Notes under the pieces: model-generated
Told to the model about the DNA's origin: nothing
The model's input: only the letters and a program-made list of their open reading frames with translations
Databases searched by the model: none
Shown here: piece after piece, positions 7,632-15,237 of the stretch
How positions within the stretch are numbered: the stretch's first letter is position 1
How the letters are laid out: each line of letters opens with the position of its first letter
NCBI GenBank assembly: GCA_948571325.1
Contig: CAOZKB010000006.1
Span: 1 to 25,816, forward strand
Reading direction: 5' to 3'
From: an uncultured Candidatus Saccharibacteria bacterium
GTDB taxonomy: Bacteria > Patescibacteriota > Saccharimonadia > Saccharimonadales > Saccharimonadaceae
Length of the DNA: 25,816 nucleotides
Program-made: the position numbers and the translations under genes

Positions 7632-9134
7632 TTACTCCTCAGTTGTTTCTTCGTTAAAATCTTCGTTTATAGCGGAATCGTCGATTTGACGTTCCACCGT
7701 ATACATATATATTCTATCAGAATAATTCGATTTTGACGAGGTGATTATTTGATTAATGTTGTTTTCGAAGCCATCGGTGGGGCCAAGCGTAGCAAAATTT
7801 ATCGGCAGATCGATGCGATTGGGAATGAGATCTTCGATTATATATGAGCCCTCTTCTTCGAGGATTTGGTAAAAATTGAAGGCTACGGGGTCGTCAATGA
7901 TGTAGATGGTGGAATTTTCGGGGACTTTTTCGTGGATAAGAGTAATATCATCGTTGTACTGATCGGCTACCATGGGCGAGTAGCGGTTTCCGAAGATAAA
8001 ATGTGAAATATCGCCATAAATCATAATGCCGAGGAAGATACTAATGGGGATAAGGGCGGTAATGCGGGCATAAGGGTTTTCTGGAAATAAATCGTACCAT
8101 TTGTCAAGGATATAACGTAAGCCGTGAGCGATAAGGATGGCGAGCGGCAAGAGGATAAGAATAGCGGATTCGGGGTTTAAGCCAGAGAGGATAATAGTAA
8201 AAATGATTAAACAAGTAGCAATAGAATTGCGGGAGGCAAAGAAGCCCTTAGTGGTGGATAATAGGCCAATCACCGCAAGGGCGACAGAAGCCAAGCCGAC
8301 GAATGGTGAGAGAAAAGTACTTTCTAGTGTCGTATTCCAAGAGAAGAAGGGTAAAAAGGCGATTTGGAGATTAGTGAGAAAATGGTCAAAACTAAAGTCT
8401 GGAGCTAGGAGTAATTCGCTGGCGATGGGTGGATTGATTAATACTGCCATTACGAGTGCGGCGCCACCGGCTAGAATGATAAACGTGGTAATTACTAGCG
8501 GAATGATCGGTAGAGTTTTAATCGTGAAGCGTAAATGTGGATGAAGAAAAGCAAACAGGACAATGAAGATTGCTAAATAAATAAGGTGTGGGGTAAAAAT
8601 TGAGGCTAATAGTGCAAAAGCAAAGATAAAACAGTAGAGTGGTTTAGGCTTGGTGACGCCTTGAATCTTGGAACCGAGCCAGAGGAGCAGGGTGGGCCAA
8701 AAAACTAACATAATGAGGGGGGTACCAGAGCCAGCAAGATAGAGGAAAGACGAGGATAGTACTGCGAGGATGGAGGCAAGCAAGGCGACATTGTTCTTAA
8801 ACCAGCGGTTAAGTAGTAGAACTAGGAGAAGTCCGAGCATGAGGCCAATAATCATACTCGGAAGTTTAACTGAATAAATGGTTAGCCCAAGGGTCATGAT
8901 TGAAAGTTTTTGGAGGATGCGATAAGGTAAATCGACTAAATCGCCGGTAAAAATTGAGCTGAGGTGTAAATTATAGGAATGTGTGGCTGACTCCATTTCG
9001 GCTTGAGAAAGGCCAGCTGGTGACAGAAGTGGCAATCCAAAAATCAATGCAACGAAAGCTAACAATAACAAACTATAACCGAGCGCAAAACGGTGTCGGT
9101 AGAGAAAAAACTTAGAAATTGCTGATTTCTTCAC
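7632..9134 (-). CDS. Polytopic membrane protein, GT-C glycosyltransferase-like
   Basis: The 500-aa product has roughly ten to twelve hydrophobic segments followed by a soluble C-terminal domain of about 130 residues. After TM1 comes a loop with GLSQAEMESATHS, the position where GT-C enzymes (PMT/ArnT/STT3-like) carry their first acidic catalytic motif; here it is Glu rather than Asp-Glu. GT-C enzymes transfer sugars from lipid-linked donors on the outer face of the membrane. The family call is by topology and loop position only. The start is GTG at 9134. An extended -10 (TGTTATAAT) ends exactly seven bases before this GTG, so the mRNA is predicted to be leaderless. First gene of the ybaB-hpf operon. 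Confidence 0.7.
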   Translation of the reverse strand: MKKSAISKFFLYRHRFALGYSLLLLAFVALIFGLPLLSPAGLSQAEMESATHSYNLHLSSIFTGDLVDLPYRILQKLSIMTLGLTIYSVKLPSMIIGLMLGLLLVLLLNRWFKNNVALLASILAVLSSSFLYLAGSGTPLIMLVFWPTLLLWLGSKIQGVTKPKPLYCFIFAFALLASIFTPHLIYLAIFIVLFAFLHPHLRFTIKTLPIIPLVITTFIILAGGAALVMAVLINPPIASELLLAPDFSFDHFLTNLQIAFLPFFSWNTTLESTFLSPFVGLASVALAVIGLLSTTKGFFASRNSIATCLIIFTIILSGLNPESAILILLPLAILIAHGLRYILDKWYDLFPENPYARITALIPISIFLGIMIYGDISHFIFGNRYSPMVADQYNDDITLIHEKVPENSTIYIIDDPVAFNFYQILEEEGSYIIEDLIPNRIDLPINFATLGPTDGFENNINQIITSSKSNYSDRIYMYTVERQIDDSAINEDFNEETTEE

Positions 9135-9140
9135 ATAAAC

Positions 9141-9149
9141 ATTATAACA
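9141..9149 (-). promoter_or_regulatory. Extended -10 promoter, leaderless GTG start
   Basis: Minus strand TGTTATAAT. Counting seven bases from the end of the hexamer puts +1 on the G of the GTG at 9134. No Shine-Dalgarno exists upstream of that GTG, which agrees with leaderless initiation. Confidence 0.55.
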
Positions 9150-9191
9150 CGTAAAATGTGTGGCGGGTAGGTTAAAAGAGTGTTAGTGAAA

Positions 9192-10616
9192 TTATTCGTG
9201 TTCTTTGTCGAGTGACATAAAGCGAAGTAATTCGGGGTGGAAATAGAGTTCGATTTTGCCAACGGGTCCGTGACGGTGTTTAGCAATGATAAGTTCGGAA
9301 ATATTGGTAGGAACAAAATCATCGTTGTTCTGCTTGTAATAATCTGGGCGGTGCAAGAACATTACGAGGTCGGCGTCTTGCTCGATGGAGCCAGATTCAC
9401 GAAGGTCGGATAGTACGGGGCGAGGGTCGTCACGTCCGGTAACGCCACGAGAGAGCTGAGCTAGAGCAATAACGGGGATTTCTAATTCCCTGGCCATAGT
9501 CTTGAGGCCGCGAGAGATTTCGGTAACCTCTTGCACGCGGTTACCAGCGTAGCGGTCGGAACCTTGGAGGAGCTGCAAATAATCTACAACCACCATACTA
9601 ATGCCGTGGTCGTGATGCGCTCGGCGCGCTTTATTGCGAAGTTCGAGGATAGTCATGGAACTAGTGTCATCAATGTAGAGCGGCACTTCGTTCATATCGC
9701 CGAGCGCATCACCAATGCGGGCGAAATCGTCGTCCGAGACGTTGCCAGTGCGGATTTTCCAGTTGTCAACGCCGGAAATATCGGAGACCATACGGTCGAC
9801 GATTTCGCCCGCAGCCATCTCCATTGAGAAAAATAAAACACCGCTGTTGTTACCATTGCGTGTGGCAACATTGTAGGCGAGGTTTTGAGCAAAAGTAGTT
9901 TTACCCATAGCCGGACGAGCGCCGATGATGATAAGATCTCCCCTTTGAAAGCCGGCGGTTTTATGGTCAAGGTCACGAAAACCGGTTTTTAGTCCGCGCA
10001 CAGCACCCTTGTTTTTATGTAATTCTTCGATGCGGTCATAAGCATCAAGCAAGAGATCTTCGAGAGCGGTATAGTCGGTTTTGATGGTTTTGTTGGAGAC
10101 TTGATAGAGGTCTTTTTCGGCTTGACCGAGTAAATCGCCAATTTCATAACGACTGTCGTAGGCGGAATCGGCAATTTTAGTACCAGTAGCAATCAGGCGA
10201 CGGCGGGTGGCAGCTTGGGCAACTAGTGCTGCGTAAGCATCGGAGTGTGAGGCTGTGGGGACATAGTTCGTGAGCTCGGTGAGATAAGGTGAGCCGCCAA
10301 TTTCTTTAATTAAGCCCTGTTTTTTGAGTTCTGAAGTAAGCGTGAGGAGGTCGATGGGTTGATGATCGTTAAAGAGATTGGTCATGCTACGGAAGATTTG
10401 TTTGTGACGTTTGTCGTAAAAATCTTCGGTTTGGACGGTTTCTAAAATGTTAGGAAAATTAGTGTCGGACAATAAAATTGCCCCGATGAGAGATTTTTCG
10501 GCATCAAGATCTTGAGGGGGAATTCGCCCGGTGTCAGACGGAAAATTGGCCTCTTCGGGCTCTCTGAATGACGTGGTATTAGCAGCGCGCACGGATTTGG
10601 TGGAATTTTCGGGCAT
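9192..10616 (-). CDS. dnaB: Replicative DNA helicase DnaB
   Basis: Hexameric helicase that unwinds DNA at the replication fork and recruits primase. The 474-aa product has the N-terminal DnaB domain (PPQDLDAEKSLIGAILLS, 33-50), the linker, and the RecA-like domain with Walker A GARPAMGKTTF (232-242), the MVVVDYLQLL Walker B and the AQLSRGVTGR arginine-finger region. Length is normal and no intein is present. It starts at ATG 10616 with an AGGAGG, which can be sequestered by a perfect 7-bp hairpin (separate entry). It follows dnaX by 74 bases on the same strand and is probably read from the same transcript. Confidence 0.96.
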   Translation of the reverse strand: MPENSTKSVRAANTTSFREPEEANFPSDTGRIPPQDLDAEKSLIGAILLSDTNFPNILETVQTEDFYDKRHKQIFRSMTNLFNDHQPIDLLTLTSELKKQGLIKEIGGSPYLTELTNYVPTASHSDAYAALVAQAATRRRLIATGTKIADSAYDSRYEIGDLLGQAEKDLYQVSNKTIKTDYTALEDLLLDAYDRIEELHKNKGAVRGLKTGFRDLDHKTAGFQRGDLIIIGARPAMGKTTFAQNLAYNVATRNGNNSGVLFFSMEMAAGEIVDRMVSDISGVDNWKIRTGNVSDDDFARIGDALGDMNEVPLYIDDTSSMTILELRNKARRAHHDHGISMVVVDYLQLLQGSDRYAGNRVQEVTEISRGLKTMARELEIPVIALAQLSRGVTGRDDPRPVLSDLRESGSIEQDADLVMFLHRPDYYKQNNDDFVPTNISELIIAKHRHGPVGKIELYFHPELLRFMSLDKEHE

Positions 10617-10622
10617 AAAACA

Positions 10623-10719
10623 ACCTCCTTAATTTGATATTAGGAGGTAATTATTTTTTTGCCCACGAAAAATCTATCGTTCAGGGTGTTCTAGAACGGT
10701 AGGTCAGTATTTACCTCCT
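10623..10719 (-). promoter_or_regulatory. Possible SD-sequestering switch before dnaB
   Basis: In the mRNA an ACCTCCT (complement of 10642-10648) can pair perfectly with the dnaB Shine-Dalgarno AGGAGGT (complement of 10623-10629) across a 12-nt loop. The same segment, extended to TTACCTCCT, is also perfectly complementary over nine bases to AGGAGGTAA inside the last codons of dnaX (10711-10719). The two pairings are mutually exclusive, which suggests coupling of dnaB translation to translation of the dnaX end. Only the complementarity is observed; regulation is inferred. Confidence 0.4.
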
Positions 10720-12292
10720 TTACATTACCCATTATAGCAGAAATTTGGGAAAGCGTGTCGTCTTGGGGTCGAGTTTTTTCTGTAATATCGTGAACTATAA
10801 ATGGGACCTCGTCAAGGATTTCGGCCAGTAAATCATGGTTTTTGGGGCGTTCCAGCATATCTTTGACGAGTTTTTGTTCGGGGTAGATGTGGAGAATTTC
10901 TTCTTTATACTCATAGCTTACGCGTTTAAGTTGTCCGCCGAGAGATTGGCTATCCTCGGCTACGCGTTCGAGGAAATCTGCCCAGTCAAATGGCGTATCG
11001 GGAGTTTTGGGCTTGAGAGGCGGTTTTAGCGCTCTTTGGTTCATAGTGGGGTCTGGTGGCGTTGTGGGGGTAGAATGCGTCTCGGGGGCTGCTGCGGCCC
11101 TCTGACGGCGTTTGGCGATTTTTTCGCGCAGTTTATCGCTAGGTTTGCTAGTAGTGGTTTCCGCGGTGGCAGAATTATCACTAGAATTGTTTTTAGCGTT
11201 CGTAGAGGCCGAATTGGCGGGGTTTTGGCTTATACTCGGGTCTGACGGCGCTGCGGGGCTAGAATGCGTCTCCGGGGATGAGAAGGGGCTTTGCGGGGAT
11301 TTTGACGTGGTAATAGGTGGATTTGAAACTGTTTTTGGCTGATTTGGGGTGGAATTTTGGCTAAAATTGAATAAAGCGAGCAGTAATTTGGCTTCGGGGA
11401 AAGGTGGTTGGACTTTAGGCAAATCAGCCAATAGTGGTAGTAAGGCGGCACTAGGGTGCGTGATAATCTGCTCGATTAGCTCGCTAGCGATAATTTCGGG
11501 TCGAATACCGGTATTGAGCAAATCTTGTAATAAAGTATGGATTTTGGCCTGATCTTGGGCTTGATAATTTTGTAATAATTCTGTGATGGTTTGGGTTTGA
11601 GGTAGACCGAGCGCGTGGCTAAGCTGCTCGGCGGTGATAGCTTCGTTTTTGCTGTTGGCGAGGCTGGTGATCTGGTCGAGAATGCTGAGTGAATCGCGGA
11701 AAGAGCCACCGCCACGGCGTACGACAATAGTGAGCGCGTCGTCGGTAATATTAATTCCCTCTTGGTTGGCGATTTGGTGGAGATGCTGCTGCATAATTTC
11801 GGGCTGAGCGAGCTTAAAAGTGTGGACTTGGGTGCGCGAGGAGATGGTAATTGGTACTTTGTGGGCGTCGGTAGTAGCCATAATGAAAATCACGTGCTCA
11901 GGTGGTTCCTCAAGGGTCTTTAGGAGGGCGTTAGAAGCGCTTTTGGTGAGCATATGTACTTCGTCGATGATGTAGACTTTGTATTTACCTTTGGTGGGGG
12001 CGATGACGGCTTTTTCGCGTAATTCACGAATGTTATCGACGCCAGTATTGGAAGCAGCGTCGATTTCGATAATGTCAAGATAATTATCTTCGACTTGGTA
12101 GTCAAAATCGTTTACAGCGTGAGCGAGAATGCGCGCAACTGAAGTCTTACCGGTGCCGCGTGGACCGATGAAAAGATAGGCATGTGAAAGCTTGCCTTGT
12201 TCTAGGGCCTGAATGAGCGGTGTGGTGACTTGTTCTTGCCCCACGACGTCTTGGAGCTTAGTGGGGCGGTATTTGCGATAGAGGACGGCCAT
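10691..12292 (-). CDS. dnaX: DNA polymerase III subunit gamma/tau
   Basis: Clamp-loader ATPase that opens and loads the sliding clamp and couples polymerase to helicase. The 533-aa product has Walker A GPRGTGKTSVAR (43-54), the IDEVHMLT Walker B and the sensor region TTDAHKVPITISSRTQ. The four-Cys zinc module normally between Walker A and the DIIEIDAAS motif is missing: this stretch is short and has no Cys. The central third is a Pro/Ser/Thr linker with two related blocks (ETHSSPAAPSDPS and ETHSTPTTPPDPT; plus strand near 11041-11085 and 11237-11277), followed by a C-terminal domain. No obvious slippery A-run for a gamma frameshift was seen. It starts immediately after the stop of the upstream OB-like gene. 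Confidence 0.95.
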   Translation of the reverse strand: MAVLYRKYRPTKLQDVVGQEQVTTPLIQALEQGKLSHAYLFIGPRGTGKTSVARILAHAVNDFDYQVEDNYLDIIEIDAASNTGVDNIRELREKAVIAPTKGKYKVYIIDEVHMLTKSASNALLKTLEEPPEHVIFIMATTDAHKVPITISSRTQVHTFKLAQPEIMQQHLHQIANQEGINITDDALTIVVRRGGGSFRDSLSILDQITSLANSKNEAITAEQLSHALGLPQTQTITELLQNYQAQDQAKIHTLLQDLLNTGIRPEIIASELIEQIITHPSAALLPLLADLPKVQPPFPEAKLLLALFNFSQNSTPNQPKTVSNPPITTSKSPQSPFSSPETHSSPAAPSDPSISQNPANSASTNAKNNSSDNSATAETTTSKPSDKLREKIAKRRQRAAAAPETHSTPTTPPDPTMNQRALKPPLKPKTPDTPFDWADFLERVAEDSQSLGGQLKRVSYEYKEEILHIYPEQKLVKDMLERPKNHDLLAEILDEVPFIVHDITEKTRPQDDTLSQISAIMGNVKEVNTDLPF

Positions 12293-12814
12293 CTAGAGAG
12301 CGGCCTCAACGGCAGCCCAAGCGGCGTGATCGTTGTTGGCTGGAATAATCGCAGAAACTTGACTACCTTCACGCAGATGGAAATAAGTGACTGAGGCATA
12401 AAGGATCTCGTATTCTTTGCCAGCGACTTCGATGTAGTATTTATCGTCGTGATGCACGAGGGTGCCGATGACGGCTTTGCGCTCGACGGGACCAATCTGT
12501 TTATAGAGAAAGCGGCCTTCTGGAGTAATAGTAAGTTTAAGGATGTCACCTTCGATTAACTTAGATTTAGAAGCATAGTTAGCAGGGACAGGATAATTCT
12601 TGCCGTCAGGGCCGATCATAATTTGACCGTCAAAAACGCCTTCAATAATTTTACCCTCTGGACTATCAACTACGGTTTCGCGGGGAGCGGTAATTGCATC
12701 GCCATCACCTAATACCGAAATTAAGAGTTCTTTAGCGGCAGCGAGGTTAGTTTCAGCTTCCTGAATCAAACCACGCAGTCTTTTGATTTGTTTTTCTGGT
12801 AGTTCAGACATCAC
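12293..12814 (-). CDS. Conserved protein with N-terminal helix and OB-like beta domains
   Basis: A 173-aa protein with an N-terminal helical, possibly coiled-coil stretch (LPEKQIKRLRGLIQEAETNLAAAKELL) followed by beta-rich sequence such as GVFDGQIMIGPDGKNYPVPANYASKSKL and EGDILKLTI, which looks like small barrel domains reminiscent of the OB domains of proteasomal-ATPase (ARC/Mpa) N termini. I recall similar genes beside dnaX in other CPR genomes but know no proven function. GTG at 12814 and ATG at 12811 are adjacent; AGGA lies 6 and 9 bases upstream respectively. The stop abuts the dnaX ATG with no gap, so it is the first gene of the dnaX-dnaB operon. Confidence 0.75.
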   Translation of the reverse strand: MMSELPEKQIKRLRGLIQEAETNLAAAKELLISVLGDGDAITAPRETVVDSPEGKIIEGVFDGQIMIGPDGKNYPVPANYASKSKLIEGDILKLTITPEGRFLYKQIGPVERKAVIGTLVHHDDKYYIEVAGKEYEILYASVTYFHLREGSQVSAIIPANNDHAAWAAVEAAL

Positions 12815-12852
12815 CTCGCATCCTGTCTGTCATTAAGTTTTATTCTGAAACT

Positions 12853-12881
12853 ATATTATATCGTCACGGTCAAAAAGTCAA
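12853..12881 (-). promoter_or_regulatory. Promoter of the OB-protein/dnaX/dnaB operon
   Basis: Minus strand TTGACT at 12876-12881 with TAATAT 17 bases downstream (12853-12858); the overlapping TATAAT at 12855-12860 would give a 15-base spacer. About 50 bases upstream is an AT-rich dyad, GTGTTGTAAAAATTACAC (12931-12948). Confidence 0.6.
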
Positions 12882-13000
12882 CCCGGACTTTTAAAACTTT
12901 TCCACGGGACTGTCGGATATTTTTAGAAAAGTGTTGTAAAAATTACACGCGAAAAAATTGAAATTAGGCTTGACGCGTGATAAAAACGGGCTTCGGTAGT

Positions 13001-13025
13001 AAAAAGGCACCGATTGCTCGATGCC
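13001..13025 (-). terminator. Rho-independent terminator of the 218-aa gene
   Basis: The minus-strand transcript forms GGCATCGA / TCGGTGCC (8 bp with one G-U, loop GCAA) followed by TTTTT, 32 bases after the stop codon. Confidence 0.75.
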
Positions 13026-13056
13026 CTGTCCTTGATGATTGTGCCATAGTTCGCTT

Positions 13057-13713
13057 TTAAAGTTCATTGCTTTTATTCTTTGGTCTAGATATGTCGGGTG
13101 TGTTGGGCGTGACCGTTTCTTTGGTGCAGATGACAGCGTAGAACTTGCCATCGCGAATTTCGCTGTTGTATCCTTCGACTAGCTCTTGACTAAGTGCGAT
13201 GTGGCTATTTTTGGTAGTAATGTATATCACGCCGTCAAAACCATCGCCGTCTTTATCGATTCCGCTGATTGTAATTTGATCGATTTCGCCGGCTGAAAGT
13301 GTTTTAGGATACTTAAGCTCAACGATGCCGCTGAAGTTATCGGCGTATTTGCTGTTCGACAAATCCATTTCTACGACATATGTCGTATTGGCCTTTAAAG
13401 GTACTTGACCATCGACTGCGTTAGCGCGAAACTTTTCATCATGTAGCCGATAGATCATAAAGCATGAACGTCTGGCTTGTTCGGCTTGCTGAATGCGACT
13501 TTCCCAGATTGCCTCGAAATCGGATTCGTCCTCGATGTGCTCACCGGTGGCTAGCTCGAGTCGTTGGAAGCGCTCTTTGTAATAGCTCGCTTCCGATTGG
13601 GCTTTGCCGACGAGAACGCCAACTACGAGCATTGTAACTAGCGCTGCAATAGCGACGGCGACGGGGATGAGTTTGCTGTAATTGTGATGTGCGTTTTTCT
13701 GGTTCTGATTCAT
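13057..13713 (-). CDS. Membrane-anchored hypothetical protein with a Ca-loop-like motif
   Basis: I do not recognise this 218-aa protein. A short basic/polar N terminus (about 14 residues) is followed by one hydrophobic segment (about 15-36), then a charged, probably helical stretch and a beta-rich C-terminal half, so it is predicted to be anchored in the membrane with the bulk outside. Residues 153-161, DKDGDGFDG, resemble the Asp-rich calcium loops of dockerin or thrombospondin type-3 repeats. The start is ATG with AGGAGG six bases upstream. It has its own strong promoter and terminator and lies between rplL and the dnaX operon. Promoter, leader and Shine-Dalgarno region (AGGAGGGAATAT) match those of the 128-aa gene at 15795-16181. 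Confidence 0.75.
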   Translation of the reverse strand: MNQNQKNAHHNYSKLIPVAVAIAALVTMLVVGVLVGKAQSEASYYKERFQRLELATGEHIEDESDFEAIWESRIQQAEQARRSCFMIYRLHDEKFRANAVDGQVPLKANTTYVVEMDLSNSKYADNFSGIVELKYPKTLSAGEIDQITISGIDKDGDGFDGVIYITTKNSHIALSQELVEGYNSEIRDGKFYAVICTKETVTPNTPDISRPKNKSNEL

Positions 13714-13783
13714 GATATTCCCTCCTGTTTTTCTGTCCTTTTTGGAATGAATCTACGATGATTTTGGCAATAATCATCAATTT

Positions 13784-13864
13784 TTAAGTTACAATTACCC
13801 GAGATGCCCCGGGTTCTTTTATTGTTCTGTCAATAAAAGAAAGCGTCCAATAGATAGACCCCAT
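13784..13864 (-). other. Possible leaderless mini-ORF in the leader of the 218-aa gene
   Basis: An ATG lies exactly at the expected +1 of the promoter at 13871-13899 and opens a 26-codon frame beginning MGSIYWTLSFID, ending in TAA. The leader also contains a strong hairpin (TTCTTTTATTG / CAATAAAAGAA) that overlaps this frame. Coding is uncertain; the position of the ATG recurs in two other leaders. Confidence 0.35.
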
Positions 13865-13870
13865 ACCTCC

Positions 13871-13899
13871 ATTGTAGCATAGATTGTGTATTTTGTCAA
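13871..13899 (-). promoter_or_regulatory. Sigma-70 promoter of the 218-aa gene (shared type)
   Basis: TTGACA (13894-13899), 17-base spacer ending in ATGC, TACAAT (13871-13876), then GGAGGTATGGGG. Almost the same arrangement occurs at 16352-16380 and 19209-19237. Confidence 0.85.
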
Positions 13900-13930
13900 T
13901 AGTTTTATGGTAGAATATGCGTAAAAATCA

Positions 13931-13971
13931 AAAATATCGGACTTTAGCCTTGCGGTGTAATCCGATATTTT
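13931..13971 (-). terminator. Terminator after rplL (possibly bidirectional)
   Basis: Perfect 11-bp stem AAAATATCGGA / TCCGATATTTT with a 19-base loop; the minus-strand transcript ends in a T-rich tract. It lies about 40 bases after the rplL stop. Confidence 0.7.
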
Positions 13972-14008
13972 CTTTATAACTTACTAGCGAGGTGCATTGA
14001 AATGGTAA

Positions 14009-14389
14009 TTAAGCCAATTCGACAGTAGCACCAGCCTCTTCGAGGCTCTTTTTCATGGTTTCGGCTTCGTCTTTTTTGACTTTTTCCTTTACGGTAGCAG
14101 GAGCACCATCGACGATAGCTTTAGCTTCACCAAGACCAAGACCGGTGATTTCTTTGACGGCTTTGATGACGGCGATTTTCTGAGCGCCAGCGTCTTTCAA
14201 GACGACGTCGTATTCAGATTTGCCTTCATCAGCGGCAGCGCCACCTTCGGCAGGAGCAGCGGCAACAGCAACGGCTGCGGCAGCTGGCTCGATGCCATAT
14301 TCATCTTTAAGTAAGTTTTTGAGTTCGTTGACCTCAAGGATGGTCATGTTGACCAACTGTTCGGCCAAGGCTTTGATATCTGTAGCCAT
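14009..14389 (-). CDS. rplL: 50S ribosomal protein L7/L12
   Basis: L7/L12 forms the flexible stalk that recruits translation factors to the 50S subunit. The product is 126 aa starting MATDIKALAEQ; a longer open frame upstream reads through the structured intergenic RNA and is not a real extension. N-terminal dimerisation domain, Ala/Glu/Gly hinge (PAAAAVAVAAAPAEGGAAA) and the conserved C-terminal domain (EYDVVLKDAGAQKIAVIKAVKEITGLGLGEAKAIVDGAP) are all present. The Shine-Dalgarno AAAGGA lies at the foot of a long inverted repeat between rplJ and rplL and can be buried in it. It follows rplJ by 225 bases and is probably co-transcribed. Confidence 0.97.
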   Translation of the reverse strand: MATDIKALAEQLVNMTILEVNELKNLLKDEYGIEPAAAAVAVAAAPAEGGAAADEGKSEYDVVLKDAGAQKIAVIKAVKEITGLGLGEAKAIVDGAPATVKEKVKKDEAETMKKSLEEAGATVELA

Positions 14390-14395
14390 GTTATA

Positions 14396-14602
14396 ATCCT
14401 TTGCTAATAAATAAAATTGATATTTGAGGGGACGGTGATTCATATTCGTCAAAGAGAACCGTTCAGGCGCCCGTCCACACGGGGCCTTCACTCTGCGCTG
14501 CGCGTGTGCTCGCGCTTTTATTCTCTTTGTCAAATACGAATCACCGTCGCGCAAGTCTCGCCATTTATTTATTAGTAAAGGCTAATAAATCGGACGGCGA
14601 GA
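14396..14602 (-). promoter_or_regulatory. Two-state RNA structure between rplJ and rplL
   Basis: State 1, long range: CCTTTACTAATAAATAAA (complement of 14564-14581) pairs with the segment ending in the rplL Shine-Dalgarno AAAGG (complement of 14396-14413), with one mismatch; inside it a second helix joins 14431-14458 to 14521-14548 (28 bp, three mismatches) around a GC-rich core. State 2, local: TCTCGCC / GGCGAGA (14596-14602 with 14556-14562) encloses TTTATTAG / CTAATAAA (14582-14589 with 14568-14575) and puts CCTTT in the loop. The states compete for CTAATAAA. State 1 hides the rplL Shine-Dalgarno. Pairings are read directly; a role in L10:L12 stoichiometry is inferred. Confidence 0.55.
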
Positions 14603-14614
14603 TAAAATTGGTTG

Positions 14615-15136
14615 CTAATTTGCTTTGGCTTCGAGACCGGAAATGATTCCGGAAAGACCGCCAGAAAGTGCAGAAATAGTATCTGTAGCTGGCGAAAGTA
14701 GCTGAGAAACCACCTGAGCAATAAGCTCGTTTTTGGACGGCATTTTGGCCAAAGTAGTGATTTCGGCTTGCTCCATAGCGTTGCCTTCGGCGCTAAAACC
14801 GCCCATGAGCTCGAGAGCAGGGTGGGTCTTGGCGAATTCGGCTAGAACTTTAGCAGGGGCGACTTCGTCACTGTCAGAAATTGCATAAAGCAATTGTCCG
14901 GTAAGCCCGGTAGTATCGGTGTCTTGGTAAACAGCGATTTCGTTCATGGCGACACGAACGAGGCGGTTTTTCACGACTTTGATTTTTACTTCGGCTTCGC
15001 GGGCAGCTTTGCGCAAATCTTGTAAATCAGCGACGCTGAGTCCTTGATATTTCGCGTAAGCGGTCAATTTTGCTGCGGAAAGCAGTTCGGTTAAATCAGC
15101 AACCAAAGTGTCCTTTTTTGCTTTTGAAATTGCCAT
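14615..15136 (-). CDS. rplJ: 50S ribosomal protein L10
   Basis: L10 anchors the L7/L12 dimers to 23S rRNA as the base of the stalk and represses its own operon by binding the leader. The 173-aa product has the usual length and the family motifs KLTAYAKYQGLSVADLQDLRK and KVVKNRLVRVAM, with a C-terminal helix that binds L12. The start is ATG at 15136 with AAGGAAC upstream. A recognisable L10 leader precedes it and an unusual structured spacer follows it. In the classical order it should lie directly after rplA, but a 128-aa gene and a FISUMP cassette intervene. Confidence 0.97.
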   Translation of the reverse strand: MAISKAKKDTLVADLTELLSAAKLTAYAKYQGLSVADLQDLRKAAREAEVKIKVVKNRLVRVAMNEIAVYQDTDTTGLTGQLLYAISDSDEVAPAKVLAEFAKTHPALELMGGFSAEGNAMEQAEITTLAKMPSKNELIAQVVSQLLSPATDTISALSGGLSGIISGLEAKAN

Positions 15137-15167
15137 AAAAGTTCCTTGGTTAGGCTTGATATTGGGT

Positions 15168-15198
15168 GAGTTTAAAAGTTCTGTTAAAATTTAAACTC
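15168..15198 (-). promoter_or_regulatory. Hairpin in the rplJ 5'UTR
   Basis: Perfect 9-bp stem GAGTTTAAA / TTTAAACTC with a 13-base loop, 31 bases before the rplJ ATG. It has no T-tract, so it is not a simple terminator; it may be part of L10 autoregulation. Confidence 0.45.
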
Positions 15199-15237
15199 TA
15201 GAAAAATGCTAGTAAGTTGTTAATTAACGTTACCAAA

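Noticed and set aside
12891..13151. 86-aa minus-strand ORF after the 218-aa gene
   Set aside because: It overlaps the 218-aa gene in another frame and crosses its terminator.
14390..14554. N-terminal extension of rplL
   Set aside because: It reads through a strongly folded spacer, starts at a TTG without support, and L7/L12 normally starts at the MATDIKAL position with its own Shine-Dalgarno.
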